Assembly (NCBI GenBank): GCA_035536995.1
Contig: DATLNB010000011.1
Span: 19,519 to 83,518 of the forward strand
Length of the DNA stretch: 64,000 nucleotides
Origin: AV80 sp035536995
GTDB lineage: Bacteria; Verrucomicrobiota; Verrucomicrobiia; Chthoniobacterales; UBA10450
Reading direction: 5' to 3'
Shown: one piece after another, positions 53,753 to 61,493 of the stretch
How the letters are laid out: each line of letters begins with the position of its first letter
How positions within the stretch are numbered: position 1 is the first letter of the stretch
Program-made: the position numbers and the translations under genes
Notes under the pieces: generated by a model
What the model was told of the DNA's origin: nothing
The model's input: the letters and a program-made list of their open reading frames with translations, nothing else
Databases searched by the model: none

Positions 53753-54188
53753 GTCCAACTTAGACACCAGTTCGTGAACCGGAGTGTCAGAGCCGCGTGC
53801 GAAGATTGTAAAAAAATTGTGAGGCGTGTTTTTGCCTGGCCGTCGCCTCGTCTGGACAGCTACCGGATCGTTGTGACATGCGATGTCGACATATCACCTG
53901 GTTCCCAAACTCTGTTTGGGAATGCCAGTGTCCCGGCAACTCTGTTGCCCGATTCTGAAACAGAGTTTCGAAGACAAGTGCGTTCCCAAACAGAGTTTGG
54001 GAAGGAGAGGCAATTGTGGAGCGCGTTGCGCTGATGTGGTAGCGACGCCGCTGAGTCGTCGTATCAACGCGTCGCTTGGAGAATCGCGTGTCACGGCGAC
54101 AAAGCGCTGTCGCGACAGCATTGCGACACCTTCCCCCAAAATAAAAACATCCGTGTCATCCGCGTGATCCGCGGTTAACTAAATCTCG
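53753..54188. other. 436-bp divergent intergenic region with several repeats
   Basis: Between the divergent VWA (minus) and queuosine-transporter (plus) genes, so it should contain two promoters, though none stands out. It carries the 113-bp-class palindrome, then GACGCCGCTGAGTCGTCG and TCGCGACAGCATTGCGACA words, and ends with CATCCGTGTCATCCGCGTGA, a repeat-like leader just before the ATG at 54189. Confidence 0.5.
53897..54007 (+). repeat. Nested palindrome (CCTCGTTCCCAAAC family), copy 7
   Basis: Same orientation as the copies at 19178, 21766 and 30586. It is the only copy outside the permease array in this window, in the VWA/queuosine-transporter gap. The right end is slightly changed (GGGAAGGAGAGG). 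Confidence 0.9.
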
Positions 54189-54941
54189 ATGGGAGAAACC
54201 ATGATCCGCCGCTTAACGGCACGCGACGCGCGCCTGAGCAGCTTCCGTTTCTACGATCTCCTCGTTCACGTCTTCGTCGTCGTGCTCCTGATCTCCAATC
54301 TCGTCGGGCAAAAAATCTGCGCGGTCCCGCTCTTCAATTTTCACGGCGAAGCGATCACCGCGAAGATTTCCGGGGCCCAGGTGCTCTTCCCGATCACCTA
54401 CATTTTTGGCGACATTTTCACCGAAGTTTACGGCTACGGAGCGTCGCGCCGCGCCATCTGGCTCGGGTTTTTCGCGTGCGCGATCCTGTCGTTGATGGGC
54501 GTGTTCATCGTCTGGATTCCGCCCGCTGCGGATTGGCCTAACCAGGCGGCGTTCGAAGCGGTCTTCTACACCGTGCCGCGATTCATCGTCGCGAGCCTGG
54601 TCGCTTTCTGGCTCGGCGAATTCACGAACTCTTACACGATGGCGAAGATGAAAATCTGGACGGATGGCAAGTGGCTCTGGACCCGGACCGTTGGCTCGAC
54701 CGCGGTCGGGCAATTGGTGGACACGAGCGTCCTGATCCTGATCGCGTTCGGCGGCCGGGAGTCGTGGAGCACGATTTTTAACCTGATCGTGTCGGGGTAT
54801 GTCGGGAAAGTTTTGTATGAAGCGCTGGCCACTCCCGTGACTTACCTGGTGGTAAACAAGCTGAAGCGGGCGGAGGGCGTGGACGTGTTCGATCGGAACA
54901 CGAATTTCAATCCCTTTGTCCGGACGAAAGAGGGTATTTAA
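54189..54941 (+). CDS. Queuosine precursor transporter (YhhQ/QPTR family)
   Basis: 250 residues, an integral membrane protein with about six to seven hydrophobic segments. Family features: the LISNLVGQKI start of TM1, an ITYIFGDIFTEVYGYGASRRAIW stretch, LGEFTNSYTMAKMK and a GQLVDTSVLILIAF segment. YhhQ-type proteins import queuosine precursors (7-cyano-7-deazaguanine or related) for tRNA modification. The start could be 54189 or the second ATG at 54201 (MIRRLTARD). The stop TAA overlaps the start of an intergenic repeat (TTAACCGCAGAGGACGC). No queuosine biosynthesis genes lie near. Confidence 0.85.
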   Translation: MGETMIRRLTARDARLSSFRFYDLLVHVFVVVLLISNLVGQKICAVPLFNFHGEAITAKISGAQVLFPITYIFGDIFTEVYGYGASRRAIWLGFFACAILSLMGVFIVWIPPAADWPNQAAFEAVFYTVPRFIVASLVAFWLGEFTNSYTMAKMKIWTDGKWLWTRTVGSTAVGQLVDTSVLILIAFGGRESWSTIFNLIVSGYVGKVLYEALATPVTYLVVNKLKRAEGVDVFDRNTNFNPFVRTKEGI

Positions 54942-55011
54942 CCGCAGAGGACGCAAAGAACGCGGAGGAAAAATATTCAATAACCTCTGCGTCCTCTGCG
55001 CCCTCCGCGGT
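54938..55011. repeat. Imperfect inverted repeat 'CCGCAGAGGACGC'
   Basis: Arms of about 28 bp (54941-54968 and 54984-55011; roughly 22 pair) between the transporter and acetyltransferase genes. The outermost TTAA includes the transporter's stop codon. The second arm ends 10 bp before the next ATG. Confidence 0.65.
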
Positions 55012-55021
55012 AAGTAAAAAA

Positions 55022-55519
55022 ATGATCGAGATCGTTCGCGCGACTGCGGATGACGCCGAGCGGCTGACCGAGATCGCATACGCAGCCAAGCGGCATTGGG
55101 GTTATGCGGAGACTTGGATCGAATCCTGGCGCGATACGCTTACGATCAAACCGGAATTCCTCGAAGCGAACATCGCCTTCTGTGCGAGCGAATCCGGGCG
55201 GATCGTCGGCTTTTACGTGCTCATCGAGGCGAGCGACAAGTTGAGCATCGAGCATCTTTGGGTCGAGCCGGCCTCGATTCGCCACGGTATCGGGCGCGCT
55301 CTCTTTCAACATGCGGTCGAACAGGCACAGCAAGCCGGATTCGACAGCCTCAAGATTGAGTCCGATCCAAACGCGGAAGGATTCTACCGGAAGATGGGAG
55401 CCGTCCGGGTCGGAACGGCGATCGGCGAAGTGGAAGGCGAGCGCCGGGAGGTGCCGGAAATGGAATACCGCGGAGGCGGAGGGAATGGAGGGAATGGAGG
55501 GAATGGAGTGATGGAGTAA
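55022..55519 (+). CDS. GNAT-family N-acetyltransferase
   Basis: 165 residues. GNAT fold: N-terminal strand IEIVRATADDAERLTEI, central strands GRIVGFYVLIEA and EHLWVEPASIR, then the acetyl-CoA-binding loop RHGIGRALFQ (motif A) and the C-terminal NAEGFYRKMGAV. Substrate is unknown. The last 14 or so residues are a low-complexity tail (RGGGGNGGNGGNGVME) encoded by a GGGAATGGA tandem repeat, probably an added read-through of the repeat, as the fold is complete by about residue 150. Start ATG at 55022 follows an A-tract with no clear Shine-Dalgarno sequence. Confidence 0.85.
   Translation: MIEIVRATADDAERLTEIAYAAKRHWGYAETWIESWRDTLTIKPEFLEANIAFCASESGRIVGFYVLIEASDKLSIEHLWVEPASIRHGIGRALFQHAVEQAQQAGFDSLKIESDPNAEGFYRKMGAVRVGTAIGEVEGERREVPEMEYRGGGGNGGNGGNGVME
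55482..55512 (+). repeat. Short GGGAATGGA tandem repeat inside the acetyltransferase 3' end
   Basis: Three copies of GGGAATGGA followed by GTGATGGAGTA-type words. Together with the octamer array downstream this makes an overall GGAGT/ACTCC symmetric stretch that could fold. Confidence 0.8.
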
Positions 55520-55549
55520 AGGAGTAGTGGAGTAATGGACGAAGAAGTA

Positions 55550-55677
55550 ACTCCATCACTCCATCACTCCATCACTCCATCACTCCATCGCTCCATCACT
55601 CCATCACTCCATCACTCCATCACTCCATCACTCCATCACTCCATCACTCCATCACTCCATCACTCCATCACTCCATC
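55550..55677 (+). repeat. Sixteen-unit octamer tandem repeat (ACTCCATC)n
   Basis: Exactly 128 bp = 16 units of ACTCCATC, with one variant (GCTCCATC, the sixth unit, at 55590). Homogeneous units point to recent slippage. It lies between the acetyltransferase and the next gene, so copy number could vary between strains. Confidence 0.97.
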
Positions 55678-55731
55678 CGGCCCCGAGAGATCGCTGGACG
55701 AACAAAGCCGTCGCGCGCACCTTGAAGCCCG

Positions 55732-56757
55732 ATGACGAAGCAAGCGCGATGGTCGTATATAGTCCTCGCAGTCACGCTCCTCCTGGTCGGCGTTCTCCAG
55801 CTCGGCGCCCCTTTTCTTGCCCTGCTCTTTTCCTATTTCGTCCTGTCCAAGCTCGGCCGGTTTATTCCAAACAAATGGGCGACCCTCGGGATCTTTATCC
55901 TCGTCGTCGTCGCGATTGGCTTTACTGCCACTTATTTTACGCGGGCCGCGATAAACGCCCTTCCAAAGATCGCCGATAACTCGATCCCTTCTGCGATCGC
56001 CTGGGCCGAAGAACACAACCTCAGTCTTCCCTTCTCGGATTTCGAGGGCTTCAAGGCCCACATCATGACGACGATCAAGGACCAGGCCCGTTATCTCGGC
56101 AACTTCGCGAATTTCGCACGGCATACCTCGACCACCCTCGTCTTCATTATCATCGCGATCGTTTGCGCGGTGAGCATCTTCTTCAACAGCCAGCTCGATC
56201 TCTTCCCCGAAACCCACAAGGTTCGAAACAACCTTTACTCGCTTTATTGCCGGGAAATCAGCCAACGTTTCACCGACTTCTACCGCAGCTTCTCAACCGT
56301 GATTGGGGCCCAGATGACCATCTCGGCAATCAATACGGTCCTGACTGCGATCTTTGTCTTCGGCGTGGGGCTTCCCTATGCGCCCGTCGTCGTTGGCCTC
56401 ACCTTCCTCTGCGGATTGTTTCCGATCGTCGGCAACGTGCTCAGCAACACCGTGATCGTTTTCCTCGCCTTTCTCGTCTCGGGGAAACTGGCCATCATGG
56501 CTTTGATTTTCCTGGTCGTGATTCACAAGCTCGAATACCTGCTCAACAGCAAGATTATCGGCGCCCGGATCCGGAACCCGATTTGGCTCACTCTCATAGG
56601 CCTGATCATTGGCGAAAAATTGATGGGCGTTCCGGGCATGATCCTATCGCCGATCATCCTGAATTACGTCCGGGTCGAGATGTCCAAAATCGCGGTCCGG
56701 CAAACGCCGGTGGCGATCGAGGAGCCGGTGATTGAACGGATCGGCCGCGCGGGTTAA
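55732..56757 (+). CDS. PerM / AI-2E family permease
   Basis: 341 residues with around seven to eight membrane segments and the usual central outer domain (about 75-150). Family motifs: GLPYAPVVVGLTFLCGLFPIVGNVLSN and HKLEYLLNSKIIGARI, then the LSPIILNYVRVE end. Members include TqsA (AI-2 export) and PerM, and many are Na+/H+-antiporter-like, so AI-2 transport should not be assumed. The start is the ATG at 55732, about 55 bp after the octamer repeat. Only 3 bp separate its stop from the cupin gene, suggesting one transcript. Confidence 0.85.
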   Translation: MTKQARWSYIVLAVTLLLVGVLQLGAPFLALLFSYFVLSKLGRFIPNKWATLGIFILVVVAIGFTATYFTRAAINALPKIADNSIPSAIAWAEEHNLSLPFSDFEGFKAHIMTTIKDQARYLGNFANFARHTSTTLVFIIIAIVCAVSIFFNSQLDLFPETHKVRNNLYSLYCREISQRFTDFYRSFSTVIGAQMTISAINTVLTAIFVFGVGLPYAPVVVGLTFLCGLFPIVGNVLSNTVIVFLAFLVSGKLAIMALIFLVVIHKLEYLLNSKIIGARIRNPIWLTLIGLIIGEKLMGVPGMILSPIILNYVRVEMSKIAVRQTPVAIEEPVIERIGRAG

Positions 56758-56760
56758 AAA

Positions 56761-57114
56761 ATGGGCGTGAGCACCTCGCAAGAAAATCCCTGGATCGAGC
56801 TCGCGCCCGGCATCCGGCGGCGGACCGTAACGCACGGCGAGACGATGTATCAAATGATGGCGGAGCTAAAAGCTGGCAGCGTTATGCCGTCGCATCAGCA
56901 TCCGCAGGAACAGATCATCCACATCCTCAGTGGCCGGATGAAAGTGAATGTCGGGAATGATTCGCGAATCCTTGGGCCGGGTGATTCGCATTACCTGGCG
57001 AGCAACGTCCCCCACGGGGTCGAGACGCTCGAGGACACGCGAGTTCTGGATACCTTCAGCCCGCCCCGGCACGAGTACATCGCCCTCGACGAAAAAGCGC
57101 GACAAGGTTTGTAG
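56761..57114 (+). CDS. Cupin-domain protein
   Basis: 117 residues, single cupin fold. Motif 1: MPSHQHPQEQIIHILSGRM, with His/His/Glu metal ligands. Motif 2: GDSHYLASNVPHGVE, with the fourth-ligand His. Soluble; it may bind a divalent metal. Catalytic role unknown; many are sugar- or regulator-like. It follows the PerM-type gene by 3 bp. The stop TAG is the TAG of a TTTGTAGCCGGGATC repeat (57109-57129). Confidence 0.85.
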   Translation: MGVSTSQENPWIELAPGIRRRTVTHGETMYQMMAELKAGSVMPSHQHPQEQIIHILSGRMKVNVGNDSRILGPGDSHYLASNVPHGVETLEDTRVLDTFSPPRHEYIALDEKARQGL

Positions 57115-57250
57115 CCGGGATCGCTGATCCCGCCCGGCAGCGCGGCGAGCAATCATGCTCATGCTCATGCTCGTGATCATGATCCTAATCCCGTTCTGAC
57201 GATTCACTTTCCCGAGAGGATCATGAGCAGGATCATGATCATGAGCAGGA
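57109..57250. repeat. Repeat cluster downstream of the cupin gene
   Basis: TTTGTAGCCGGGATCGCTGATCCCG at 57109-57133 is one copy of the stop-codon repeat. Then follow CATGCTCATGCTCGTGATCATG and GGATCATGAGCAGGATCATGATCATG words (about 57151-57249), partly self-complementary. The ATG at 57241 of the vestigial lipoprotein signal lies in this cluster. Confidence 0.65.
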
Positions 57251-57319
57251 GGCTCAAAAAAGTGTTCGCGTTAGCGTTTCTGCCCATGACAGGCTGCGCC
57301 CGGCATGGAGCTGCGGAAT
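57241..57319 (+). pseudogene. Vestigial lipoprotein signal peptide out of frame with the next gene
   Basis: A 25-codon frame MSRRLKKVFALAFLPMTGCARHGAAE ends at a TGA that overlaps codon 5 of the following ORF. It has a basic start, a hydrophobic core and a lipobox-like MTGC, so it resembles the signal of a lipocalin-like lipoprotein. It is one frame away from the fused enzyme that begins at 57305. Either the fusion now lacks a signal, or a frameshift hides it. Confidence 0.4.
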
Positions 57320-59518
57320 GAAACGGCGATTGGCCTCGCCGACGAATCGCCGAAAACCGATTTCCCCATCGAATGGTGGTTCGTCCAGGGCCGGTTCGAG
57401 AGCGCGACGCTCGGCAGCTCGCGTTTCATGGTTTCAGTCTTCCGGCACGCCCTGGAGTGGGCGGGAATCTCGGCCGGCAACGCCTACTCCCTGCTGATCT
57501 CGGTCCTCGACGAAGCGTCCGGGAAGACCTCGTGGCTGTCGCAGGTCGATCCCGCCACCATTCCGTTCCTGGCGACCGCTCTCCGCATGGCGCCACCTGC
57601 CGGTCTCGACCCGATCGCAGTGCGGGCATTGACTGACGAGATCTCGGAATACGGTTTACCAAAAAATATTCGAGCCCTCGGAGGCGCCCACATCGAAGGC
57701 GGCCCGTTACGCGCACATTGGGGTGACTTCGCCCTTCAGCAAACCGAGACCGGTTTGGAGCTAAGCTTTGCCGAACCAACCACGAACCGCCGTTGCGCGT
57801 TCCAGCTGCGGCCACTCCGGCCGCGGTTCCATCTCGCGGATGTCGCGGTCGCGAACGGGGGGTCAATGGACTACGTCTCGTACACGCGCCTCGCCCTCGA
57901 AGGGAGCGTCGATGGGGAAGCGGTCCAGGGCGAAGCGTGGCTGGATCACCAGTGGGGCAGTCAGGGTTGGTTCGTCGATGGTCAGCGCACCGAACAAATC
58001 TTCGGCTGGGATTGGTTGGGCATTCAATTCGAGAACGGAGGCGACCTGCTCGTCATGGTCATCCGCGATCAGCGTTCGGGTGTCGCTCTTTGCCAGTACG
58101 GAGTCGCGGTCGACGAAAACGGAACGAGCCGTTTGCTCCGCGACGTGACCATCGAGCCGCGGGCTTGGTGGACGAGCCCGCTCTCCAACGCGCGGTATCC
58201 CGTCAGCTGCCGAATTGCGATCCCTTCCATCGATCTTTCGATCGATTTCGAGCCGCTCGCAGTTGACCAGGAAATCCCGGTTTTCCCACCGCTTCGCGCA
58301 GTCTGGGAAGGCGCGGGGACGGTTGCTGGATCGCAACAGGGCGCCGCCGTTCGCGGATCCGCGCGGCTCGAGCTTCACGGTTACGCTTATGTGCTCGATC
58401 TCGAGGAGCACCTGGAACAATCAATCGACCGGATTCGCGCGGACATCGCAACCTTCCTGCCCCGCAGCTTCAGCCAGCACGATCTCGAGCGAATGGCCGG
58501 CCCGGCCCAGAGCGAATACGACCTCGCAGCGCAAACGGATGTCCTGGCCAAACCGCTCTGGGACTTCATGGACCGCGGGGGCGGCAATCCGTGGCGGCCG
58601 ATTTTTCCGATGCTGATCCTGGCCGCGCTCGGAACCGAGCCAGCGCCTTTTTCGTCCCTCATCAGCATCACCGCCGAAATGCTCCACGACGGGCTCTTAA
58701 TGATCGACGACATCCTCGACAACAGCGATTGCCGCAGGGGCCAGGAATCGATCCATCGCCGTTACGGGCTCGACGTCGCGATCAATGCCGGGAACACGGC
58801 GTATTTTCTCCCAATGGTCCTCCTGCGGGATCACCCGCACCTGAGCGATGAGCAGCGGCTTGAGCTGTTTCGGATCCTGACCCGGCTCTACGTCCGGGTC
58901 CATCTCGGCCAGGGGCAGGACATTCATTGGTCGAAATCGCTCACCCGCGACAAGCTGGACCTCTGGATGAATGACGGGGTGGAGGACAAGATCATCCAGC
59001 TTTACAACTTGAAGACCGCCTCGGTCGTTGAAGCGGGAGCGGATGGCGCGTGCGTGATCGCCAAAGTAGACGAAGCAACGCGGCACGCCTGCCGGGAGTT
59101 CGGCCGCTCGTTCGGACTCGCGTTTCAGATCGTGAACGACCTGGCGGAGTTCAACCCGAACGTCATTGCGCGTGGGACCGAGAGCAGCGACATCGCGGCT
59201 GGAAAGTTGTCCTACGTCATCGCGAAAGCGCTGCGCCTTCTGCCACCGCCGGAAGCGACGCGGTTAAAGGAGATTCTTTGTTCGCCAGCCTTGCGCGCGA
59301 AAGGCCTGGCCGTCGCGGAAGGAATCGATCTTGTGCAACGCTCCGGCGCGCTCGCCAAATGCCGCGAGGAAGCGCAGCACCTGATGGAAGAAAAATGGAA
59401 AGAGTTTTCCGCCCACGTTCCTCCCTCGGAACCAAAGACGATGCTGCGGGTGCTATGGAATTTTCTTCTCTCGCTGGATCGAGACGAACGTTATGCGCGT
59501 TTCGCGCCGGGGAATTGA
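57305..59518 (+). CDS. Fusion of CrtC/AttH lipocalin-like domain and isoprenyl diphosphate synthase
   Basis: 737 residues. About 1-370 is a CrtC/AttH-type lipocalin-like pair of barrels: the EWWF motif at 23-26 (family EWWY), WLDHQWGSQGW and GWDWLGIQ. This group includes carotenoid 1,2-hydratase. About 400-735 is an all-helical isoprenyl diphosphate synthase, with first Asp-rich motif DDILD at 468-472 (D468, D469, D472), the RRG and GLAFQIVNDLAEF stretches, but with the second motif N611-D612-L-A-E615, not DDxxD. It could join prenyl chain making to hydration of a polyprenyl or carotenoid product (inference). No other carotenoid genes are in the window. The start is at 57305; see the vestigial signal upstream. 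Confidence 0.8.
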   Translation: MELRNETAIGLADESPKTDFPIEWWFVQGRFESATLGSSRFMVSVFRHALEWAGISAGNAYSLLISVLDEASGKTSWLSQVDPATIPFLATALRMAPPAGLDPIAVRALTDEISEYGLPKNIRALGGAHIEGGPLRAHWGDFALQQTETGLELSFAEPTTNRRCAFQLRPLRPRFHLADVAVANGGSMDYVSYTRLALEGSVDGEAVQGEAWLDHQWGSQGWFVDGQRTEQIFGWDWLGIQFENGGDLLVMVIRDQRSGVALCQYGVAVDENGTSRLLRDVTIEPRAWWTSPLSNARYPVSCRIAIPSIDLSIDFEPLAVDQEIPVFPPLRAVWEGAGTVAGSQQGAAVRGSARLELHGYAYVLDLEEHLEQSIDRIRADIATFLPRSFSQHDLERMAGPAQSEYDLAAQTDVLAKPLWDFMDRGGGNPWRPIFPMLILAALGTEPAPFSSLISITAEMLHDGLLMIDDILDNSDCRRGQESIHRRYGLDVAINAGNTAYFLPMVLLRDHPHLSDEQRLELFRILTRLYVRVHLGQGQDIHWSKSLTRDKLDLWMNDGVEDKIIQLYNLKTASVVEAGADGACVIAKVDEATRHACREFGRSFGLAFQIVNDLAEFNPNVIARGTESSDIAAGKLSYVIAKALRLLPPPEATRLKEILCSPALRAKGLAVAEGIDLVQRSGALAKCREEAQHLMEEKWKEFSAHVPPSEPKTMLRVLWNFLLSLDRDERYARFAPGN

Positions 59519-59597
59519 GTTGTAGCCGGGATCGGTGATCCCGGCAGGGGTGCAAGAAAGGTTTGGTCCTCGGCCGGGATCACCGATCCCGGCTACA
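59519..59597. terminator. Inverted pair of stop-codon repeats between convergent genes
   Basis: GTTGTAGCCGGGATCGGTGA at 59519 onward and its reverse complement (TCACCGATCCCGGCTACAAC, ending at 59599) form a long hairpin with a ~30-base loop. Each arm also folds alone (CCGGGATC/GATCCCGG). It separates the fusion gene from the convergent LolA-like gene and probably works as a bidirectional terminator. The right arm contains the TAG stop of the LolA-like gene. Confidence 0.75.
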
Positions 59598-60372
59598 ACT
59601 GGCCCTTTCTGATCTCCTCCACTGAAAAATCCGAAAGCGGCACTTCCACGTCGCGCTCGCCGCGCGAAATTTCGAACCAGGTCTGCTGAGTTCCACCGGG
59701 CTTCCGGATGACCGTGGAAACCGGAAACCAAAGTTTGTCGCGCTGAGTCACTTTCTCGACGGAGAACTCTTTCACCGCCTCGCCCTTCCGGTCGAACTTC
59801 ACGATCCTCATCGGCACAGCCTTCTCTTCGGATATCCACGCCCTGATCAGCGAGTAACGCGATTTCGTTTCCGTCGACGGCCGCAGATTCACGATCCGGC
59901 AATTCTCCCGGTTCACCCCTTCCTCCGCGCCGCTCTTCACATCCGGCCAGCGCCAAAAATCGTCGATCAAATCTTCGATGGTCAGATCGGAATCCAGATA
60001 CGCGGACGACAGCTGCTCCGCGCCGATCGACTGGACCTTGTCGGGCGGCGTAAAAGAAAACCCGGTCAGGTTGCCCTTCTCAAGCCGTTCCAGGTAAAGA
60101 GCCGCGCCTTTTTCGGCCGTCGGCCAGAGGATCTGATAGAGCAGGCGAATCCCGGAATCATCCCGGCGTCCCTTGATCCGAAGTTGAAAGGTCTTCCGCG
60201 TTTCCGACCCTGCTTCGGCCACCATCAACTTCGCCCGGATCGTGAAACCGGAGGTTAGCTGGGCGTCCGCCACCCGCCTAACGAGCGTTTTCGCGTCCGG
60301 CTCGTCGGCCCGCATGATCGCGGCCGCAAACAAAGCAACGAACAACAACAACAACAACGGTCGCGCATTCAT
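59593..60372 (-). CDS. Outer membrane lipoprotein-sorting (LolA-like) protein
   Basis: 259 residues from the ATG at 60372; a longer in-frame ORF would run over the permease gene. Signal peptide MNARPLLLLLFVALFAAAIM, then an LolA/LolB-like beta-barrel half: LVRRVADAQLTSGFTIRAKL, FQLRIKGRRDD, YLERLEKGNLTGF, SDLTIEDLIDDFWRWPD, KEFSVEKVTQRDKLWFP. Belongs to the outer-membrane lipoprotein-sorting family found beside FtsX-type permeases. It overlaps the permease stop as ATGA (60369-60372), so it is translated with it. The stop TAG comes from the repeat at 59593-59599. Confidence 0.85.
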   Translation of the reverse strand: MNARPLLLLLFVALFAAAIMRADEPDAKTLVRRVADAQLTSGFTIRAKLMVAEAGSETRKTFQLRIKGRRDDSGIRLLYQILWPTAEKGAALYLERLEKGNLTGFSFTPPDKVQSIGAEQLSSAYLDSDLTIEDLIDDFWRWPDVKSGAEEGVNRENCRIVNLRPSTETKSRYSLIRAWISEEKAVPMRIVKFDRKGEAVKEFSVEKVTQRDKLWFPVSTVIRKPGGTQQTWFEISRGERDVEVPLSDFSVEEIRKGQL

Positions 60373-61487
60373 TGACGAAGAGCGCGCGCCGGCGACATCC
60401 GCGATCCAATCCATGCCGGATACAAACCACCCAGCCCACCGAGAGCGATCGCGATTAAAAGCGCGATCCCGAAAAGTGCCGGATCGACCGAAGCTTCCAG
60501 TTTCCCGGCAACCCACGGACTCCTTTCCAAAAGCCGGGCCGCCGCTACACCCAGTCCGCACCCGAGGATTCCGCCGATCAACCCAAGCAGGAGCGACTCG
60601 GCCAGGATCATTTGCATTATGCGCGCCCGGCGCCAGCCGATCGCGAGCAGAATCCCGATTTCGTGCAGGCGCTCGAACACACTCATCAGGATCGTGTTCA
60701 TGACCCCGATCGCGCCTACGACGAGGGCAATCGAGGAGACCGCCCACGTCATGGCTTTCGCAATCTGCATCGCGAGGTTGCTTTCGGAGACCGCTCCCGG
60801 ATCGAACGCGGTCAAGCCGCTGAATTTCGTTTTGATCAGGGCGCGGAGCTCGTCGGTCTGAGCCGGCGTTGTCCGCGGCTCCAGCCAGACATCGAAGAAG
60901 TTCACCATTCCATCTTTCTCGGTGAGCGACTGCATCGCCGGGAGCGGCATGACGATCGCGCCGCTCTCGGCCAAAGCCGCGCTCCGAAAAATCCCGCAGA
61001 CGGTGAACTCGCGGGTCTCGATTTGAATCTTGTCGCCGAGCTTCTTATTCAGCATCTCGGCGCTAAGGGATCCAATCGCGACCGTATCCGTGGATGAATC
61101 ATCGGGCCATCGTCCGCTCCCCAGGGTGACGTGCTTCCAAAGAGAGGTCTTCGGTTCCCATCCAATAACCAGGACGGTCGGCGAATCCTCGACGCTAAAT
61201 ACGTCGCTCAACAACCCGCCGACTTCGCGCACGTGCGGCAATTTCTGGATCTCGCTCTTCAGGGTCGCCGGGAAAGGCCCCGGCATCGTGCTGCGCGCAA
61301 TCGTTTTCGTTATCACGAGATCGGTGCCGCGCGCCTTGTAAACGTTCGCCCAGCTTCGTTCGAACCCCGAGGCGATCCCGGAAAGCGAAACGACTGCGCC
61401 GATACCGATCGCGATCCCGGCCAGGGTCAGGAGGCTGCGCGAGCGACGTCGGAGCAGGTTTTTGAGGATGAGCTGAAGGAAAGACAT
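60369..61487 (-). CDS. LolC/LolE-like (FtsX) ABC transporter permease
   Basis: 372 residues, four membrane segments: TM1 (about 14-37, LLTLAGIAIGIGAVVSLSG), an outer MacB-type domain (about 40-240), then three TMs of the FtsX core (about 255-280, 300-330, 345-370) with FERLHEIGILLAIGWRRARI and IGSRMSPARALRQ. Unlike the ADOP genes it has a single permease unit and comes with its own ATPase. With LolD-like and LolA-like partners it makes an envelope lipid or lipoprotein extraction system. Six bp lie between the ATPase stop and its start. Confidence 0.88.
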   Translation of the reverse strand: MSFLQLILKNLLRRRSRSLLTLAGIAIGIGAVVSLSGIASGFERSWANVYKARGTDLVITKTIARSTMPGPFPATLKSEIQKLPHVREVGGLLSDVFSVEDSPTVLVIGWEPKTSLWKHVTLGSGRWPDDSSTDTVAIGSLSAEMLNKKLGDKIQIETREFTVCGIFRSAALAESGAIVMPLPAMQSLTEKDGMVNFFDVWLEPRTTPAQTDELRALIKTKFSGLTAFDPGAVSESNLAMQIAKAMTWAVSSIALVVGAIGVMNTILMSVFERLHEIGILLAIGWRRARIMQMILAESLLLGLIGGILGCGLGVAAARLLERSPWVAGKLEASVDPALFGIALLIAIALGGLGGLYPAWIGSRMSPARALRQ

Positions 61488-61493
61488 CGCGAA

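Noticed and set aside
55550..55677. CRISPR array
   Set aside because: Units are 8 bp with no spacers, and no cas genes are present. It is a simple tandem repeat.
55732..56757. AI-2 quorum-sensing exporter
   Set aside because: The family name AI-2E covers many permeases of other function, and no luxS is present in the window, so a quorum-sensing role is not claimed.
59593..60747. Long start of the LolA-like gene
   Set aside because: The first 125 codons overlap the permease gene and do not look like protein. The ATG at 60372 gives a signal peptide and an ATGA overlap.
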